Of a stretch of DNA of 64,000 bases, positions 61,176 to 64,000 are shown in pieces. Both the position numbers and the translations under genes were made by a program. The notes under the pieces were generated by a model, which was given only the letters and a program-made list of their open reading frames with translations, was not told the DNA's origin and ran no database searches. The stretch spans positions 53,682 to 117,681 of the forward strand of contig NZ_FRBN01000011.1 in assembly GCF_900142625.1 (NCBI RefSeq). The letters are read 5' to 3'. Position 1 is the stretch's first letter. Every line of letters starts with the position of its first letter. This stretch comes from Roseovarius marisflavi (GTDB lineage Bacteria; Pseudomonadota; Alphaproteobacteria; Rhodobacterales; Rhodobacteraceae).

Positions 61176-61569
61176 AAGCAGCGGAGTTTTTCAACAAAAC
61201 CCGCCCTTCGCGTTGAATGCGTGCGGACGTCGCAGATCTGACCACCTGTGCAATATATTGCAAACTGCTTTTCACGCCGTTTGAAAAGTGGGGCCTTTCA
61301 GACTGCCCTGCCCCCAATTTAGGCAAAATCATCGTCCATATTTGGAACGAACAGGGCATCTTGCGCATCCCATCCGTACCTATTTGGGAACATCCTTGTT
61401 ACCATACAGCGAGCTTGCAGCCAAACAGCAGGCTCACCACCTATTAACTATTCCTAAACCTCCAGAAGCGCATAGCCGCGCTTATGCCAAGGTCGGCACC
61501 TCTGCTTTTGTCCGACGCGGGTCTTCACGCTTTGCGAGTTTCAGCCGCATCGCTTGACCGTCGGGATGA
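61176..61569 (+). other. Non-coding stretch in the IS-rich region
   Basis: About 390 bases with short frames on both strands (up to about 90 codons) that do not resemble known proteins, apart from a terminal-repeat-like GAGTTTTTCAACA near 61185. I see no supported gene here. Confidence 0.5.
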
Positions 61570-61680
61570 TCATGACCTCGCGCGACGATCTGATGACCTG
61601 TCACCGCGCAGCGCCTCAAGCGCCACAGCAGCTTTAAACTTGTCTGAAAAGTTCCGTCGCTTTGTCATTCTCGTATCCAT
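61570..61680 (-). pseudogene. Fragment of IS3-family transposase OrfA
   Basis: On the minus strand MTKRRNFSDKFKAAVALEAL is a clear IS3-type OrfA start (helix-turn-helix leader). The likeness ends at about ALRGD; the frame then runs into unrelated sequence and a stop at 61570. A short inverted sequence (TGTCC...GGACA, about 61710-61728) upstream may be its terminal region. Confidence 0.7.
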
Positions 61681-61877
61681 TCCTGCGCGTTGGATACATC
61701 TTAGCACGCTGTCCAAATTTGCCGGACACTTCAAGACCTGTCTTGCAGCGACCCGTTGAAACCCCAGGGGCAAAAATGCCGTTCACGAAGTTCATACCAA
61801 TGCTGCTTGAATTTAGATTCAGCTAATTTCGACCGCTCGGATATTTTGGTCGCGTTGCTATAAATTTAGAATATATA

Positions 61878-62282
61878 TCAGGCGCTTACCTCAATATTCC
61901 GCAGCGGCTGCAATGGTGGCATTGCGTTGTCAAGCAAACGACGCTCTACGCAATCGTCAGCAAAACGCTCTTTGACCTTATCTGTGATGTCGCGCGGATG
62001 AATCAGATGCAGCACGCCTTTTCGCCGCTGAATGCCAAGCCGAGCTTTCTTTGCCGCTTTGTACAATTGCTCCATCACTTTCGACGAAGACCATCCCGTT
62101 TCATTCATTATCTGTTTGATGTGAACCCCATGATGCAGCTCGGCCAGCAAATGCGCATCAATACTGAGTTTTGGAGGCATTACGATATCATCAAAATTTC
62201 GGGCGGCGCGAACAAGTACCCTGTCCGAATTCACAAGTCTGAGGGCGCGGAGGCGTCCTTGGCGTGCCCTTTCAATGCTCAT
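61878..62282 (-). CDS. Small protein of unknown function, AT-rich region
   Basis: A 134-residue frame, the only substantial intact gene candidate in the IS-rich tail. Residues about 40-98 (LSIDAHLLAELHHGVHIKQI, then NETGWSSSKVMEQLYKAAKK and LGIQRRKGVLHLIHP) look like a winged-helix or helix-turn-helix domain. The GW-x-x-x-x-V pattern recalls DUF3489-like small proteins, but the match is weak. Base composition is lower in GC than the rest of the window, which suggests transfer. I do not recognise a function. Confidence 0.5.
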   Translation of the reverse strand: MSIERARQGRLRALRLVNSDRVLVRAARNFDDIVMPPKLSIDAHLLAELHHGVHIKQIMNETGWSSSKVMEQLYKAAKKARLGIQRRKGVLHLIHPRDITDKVKERFADDCVERRLLDNAMPPLQPLRNIEVSA

Positions 62283-62861
62283 GTTTGCACCCCGCGATAC
62301 TAGCGTCTCCCCGGTTAGACCGAGGTGTACAGGTTAATTTTCTGGTGACAGGCCATGCCCATACACCCGGTGTCTTTCTAGAAGAAATATCCAACTTCTG
62401 CTTCCCCATGGTCGCGTGCTCAACGGTGAGAGCGTGACGAATTATTGACATTATCGTGCCACATTTTTGACAAAACTCAATATTTTTTGCCAATTGTTGG
62501 GGCGCGCGCGACAATATCAAACAGGCTGGATTTTGTGTCAGTTTTGGCGACAAAATATTGTCAATATGGAAACAGATCTCGCGGATTGGCAAGACTATCC
62601 GCGCTTCAAATTCCGGCGGAATAAGAATTTATTCCAACAGCCCACTCTTGACAGGCAACAAAACTTGCCGCCGATTCCCGCAAGCTAGTCACCGCGCTCT
62701 TGCTCAGACCGGGACTGGCGTTCGAGTTTGCGGATATCAAATTCAAATCAAACCCGAAGCAGGATCTCAATTATTATAGCTAAAGCGGCGAGCTTGAACC
62801 CTGAAGCGGGGGATTCCCAATTGTTGTGATTTGTGATTCATCCTGTTTGGGAGGATATTTC
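62283..62861 (+). other. AT-rich intergenic stretch before the IS630 fragment
   Basis: About 580 bases without a supported gene. It includes repeated GACAA/TTGTC-type motifs (near 62469, 62510 and 62549-62562, the last a near-palindrome GACAAAATATTGTC) and the likely left end of the IS630 element from about 62780. A 106-codon frame at 62272-62592 on the minus strand looks spurious. Confidence 0.45.
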
Positions 62862-63138
62862 ATGTCAGCAGCACTACCATCAGAATTCCGATCGCGTTTT
62901 CGGGAATATCTTGAAGAAGGGTTAAGCGGGCGCGCAGCTGCGGCCCGCTTGAGGCTATCTGCAGCAACGGGTGTCCGCTGGCAGCGTAAGTGGCGCGAGA
63001 CAGGATCGGTTGCACCAGGGGCTCAGGGTCGCCCCCTTGGTCAGGGCAAGCTTGCAGCCCATCAGGTGTTTCTGGAAGAACTGGTCGCACAGGAGGGTGA
63101 CATCACGCTGCCGGAACTTTCCGGAGCCCTGGAAGCGG
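62862..63138 (+). pseudogene. IS630-family transposase, N-terminal part, interrupted
   Basis: Begins MSAALPSEFRSRFREYLEEG after a GGAGG site and continues LSGRAAAARLRLSAATGVRW, QGRPLGQGKLAAHQVFLEE and GDITLPELSGALEA, the start of an IS630-type transposase. The family likeness breaks at about position 63138, where an IS3-family element end begins. The rest of the gene should lie beyond the right edge of the window. Confidence 0.8.
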
Positions 63139-63176
63139 TGGACCTGTCCCGTTTTCGTGCCGCCCCAAGTGCTCGT

Positions 63177-63254
63177 TTAAGCCACTTTCCTTTCGAACGC
63201 GACCGTGCTTTTCCATCCCAAGGCTGAGTGTCGGCGTCGTGGATTGTAGAAGCC
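63177..63254 (-). pseudogene. C-terminal fragment of IS3-family transposase (OrfB)
   Basis: On the minus strand the frame GFYNPRRRHSALGWKSTVAF continues ERKVA and stops; this is the standard C-terminus of IS3 OrfB. It joins in sense with the IFEYIN fragment at 63856-64000 if the intervening 601 bases are removed. Confidence 0.85.
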
Positions 63255-63257
63255 TGT

Positions 63258-63268
63258 GTGGATGCCCC
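63258..63268 (+). repeat. Subterminal inverted repeat (right copy)
   Basis: GTGGATGCCCC, reverse complement of the copy at 63839-63849. It is 3 bases inside the element boundary at 63255. Confidence 0.8.
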
Positions 63269-63331
63269 TTTCAATGCAAGAAGTTTTTAAGATTGCTTGG
63301 AACAAGTGATCAGTACAGTCGTGTGTCCGGC

Positions 63332-63772
63332 CTATTCCGCTAAATGACCCCGCAAAGCGTTTACCAACTGGGAGCGTTGGCGGACAAACAAATCGCGTGC
63401 TCGAAAGACCATGCCCTGCGACTGTTGTTCTGCGCTTTTGACCGAGACGTAGCGCATCGTCGGACGCGATGCCGCCTCCGCGATCGCTTCTGCGTCATTT
63501 GCGTCGTTCTTTTGACGCTTCACAAACGGCTTGACGTAAACAGGTGGGATAAGACGCGCCTCATGGCCAAGCTTGCCAATCTCACGCCCCGAATAATGGG
63601 ATGTAGCGCAAGCTTCCACCGCAACAACGCACCTTGGGAGCTCACTCAAGAACGCGGTAAGCTGAGGGCGCGACAATTTCTTGCGGAACGCCACAGAACC
63701 ATCAGCGGCAGCCCCGTGCAGCTGGAAGCTCCGTTTTGCTAAATCAATTCCTGCTATGCTAACATTCTCCAT
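63332..63772 (-). pseudogene. IS110-family transposase, truncated
   Basis: A 146-residue start of an IS110 transposase: SIAGIDLAKRSFQLHGAAAD with the first acidic residue of the RuvC-like DEDD site (Asp in GIDLAK), VVAVEACATSHYSGREIGKL with a conserved Glu, VKRQKNDANDAEAIAEAASR with two Asp. It stops after ALRGHLAE by a TAG at a deletion junction, so the C-terminal serine-containing part is missing and the protein should be inactive. An intact family member has about 340 residues. Confidence 0.88.
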
Positions 63773-63838
63773 GGATGCTCTTCCTTTGTATGACAGTTTA
63801 AACTGCTATCATTCTGGCACATTGCGATGCCGCCGGGT

Positions 63839-63849
63839 GGGGCATCCAC
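63839..63849 (+). repeat. Subterminal inverted repeat (left copy)
   Basis: GGGGCATCCAC, reverse complement of 63258-63268. About 6-7 bases separate it from the junction with the IS3 OrfB codons ATCAAT. Confidence 0.8.
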
Positions 63850-63855
63850 CCCATC

Positions 63856-64000
63856 ATTGATGTATTCGAAGATCGCGCCCTCTGCCTGGCGACGTATGTC
63901 CCGGAGGGTGCGCCGGATCAGCTCTGCCGTGATGGATTTGAAGACCGTCTCAACCATGGAATTGTCGTAACAATTTCCCTTGCCGCTCATGGATATTCTG
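63856..64000 (-). pseudogene. IS3-family transposase OrfB, internal part (cut by window end)
   Basis: On the minus strand the frame reads RISMSGKGNCYDNSMVETVF, then KSITAELIRRTLRDIRRQAE and GAIFEYIN. This is the DDE-proximal region of IS3 OrfB (SxKGNCxDN motif). The frame then enters the inserted IS110 element; its natural C-terminus is at 63177-63254. The upstream part is beyond the window. Confidence 0.87.

Larger units (their letters stand above)
63255..63855 (-). mobile_element. Internally deleted IS110-family (IS1111-type) element inside an IS3 transposase gene
   Basis: The 601-base segment interrupts an IS3 OrfB gene exactly between the IFEYIN and GFYNPRRR codons. Near its ends are 11-base inverted repeats GTGGATGCCCC (63258-63268) and GGGGCATCCAC (63839-63849), 3 bases and about 6 bases inside the boundaries. 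Subterminal repeats with such short flanks are characteristic of the IS1111 group of IS110. Intact members are roughly twice this length, so this copy has lost its right half. Confidence 0.75.

Noticed and set aside
62272..62592. 106-codon frame on the minus strand
   Set aside because: Overlaps the start of the 134-residue gene, has no ribosome site or homology and unusual composition.
63344..63742. 132-codon plus-strand frame
   Set aside because: Antisense to the IS110 transposase fragment.

Overview
The window looks like a chromosomal segment of a GC-rich alphaproteobacterium of the Rhodobacterales (Roseobacter/Rhodobacter type). The evidence is the gene content and order: tatABC beside prfB; rseP-dxr-cdsA-uppS-frr-pyrH in one run; both CckA and ChpT of the CtrA phosphorelay; olsBA for ornithine lipids; rplU-rpmA-obgE-proB-proA; an L21 protein with a helix-hairpin-helix tail; and a GTTC-N7-GTTC LexA-type box in front of recA. 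No species can be named from sequence alone.

Layout. Positions 1-7.2 kb (minus strand): a DUF815 ATPase cut by the window edge, tatC-tatB-tatA, prfB, penicillin-binding protein 1A and a cell-wall amidase. 7.3-12.9 kb (minus): envelope, isoprenoid and translation genes from rseP to pyrH. 13-20.7 kb: miaA, an AraC regulator, a Tat-exported solute-binding protein, a lytic transglycosylase, ssb, a polytopic membrane protein and a FemAB-like acyltransferase. 20.8-33.6 kb: typA, a periplasmic histidine phosphatase, two DUF1330 genes, alaS, recA with its SOS-type control region, a sulfotransferase-like gene, cckA, an RsmB-type methyltransferase and guaB. 33.7-43.3 kb: an agmatinase-family gene, rpmH-rnpA-yidD, a TVP38/flavoprotein/sensor-kinase run, tRNA-Arg, an 0.8 kb gene-poor stretch with a phage capsid remnant, and ileS. 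43.4-60.5 kb: truncated haemoglobin, a DUF2339 giant membrane protein, a ycjX/GNAT/ycjF-like operon, a ThiE-like protein, olsBA, DUF3553 opposite chpT, proA-proB-obgE, GNAT, LysE, rpmA-rplU and a pair of DUF2059 exported proteins.

From tRNA-Ser (60.6 kb) to the end the character changes. The sequence becomes more AT-rich and holds broken insertion sequences: fragments related to IS1182/IS5, IS3, IS630 and IS110, plus one unknown small protein. The last 1.2 kb is a nest: an IS630 transposase gene interrupted by an IS3-family element, whose transposase gene is itself interrupted by a 601 bp internally deleted IS110-family element with IS1111-type subterminal inverted repeats.

Most of the window is conserved housekeeping DNA. 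I do not see a convincing new defence, secretion or biosynthetic system. The best second looks are the nested IS array, the orphan gene inside the IS-rich region, the L21 fusion, the recA control region, the phage remnant near tRNA-Arg and a few repeats and tight gene junctions.
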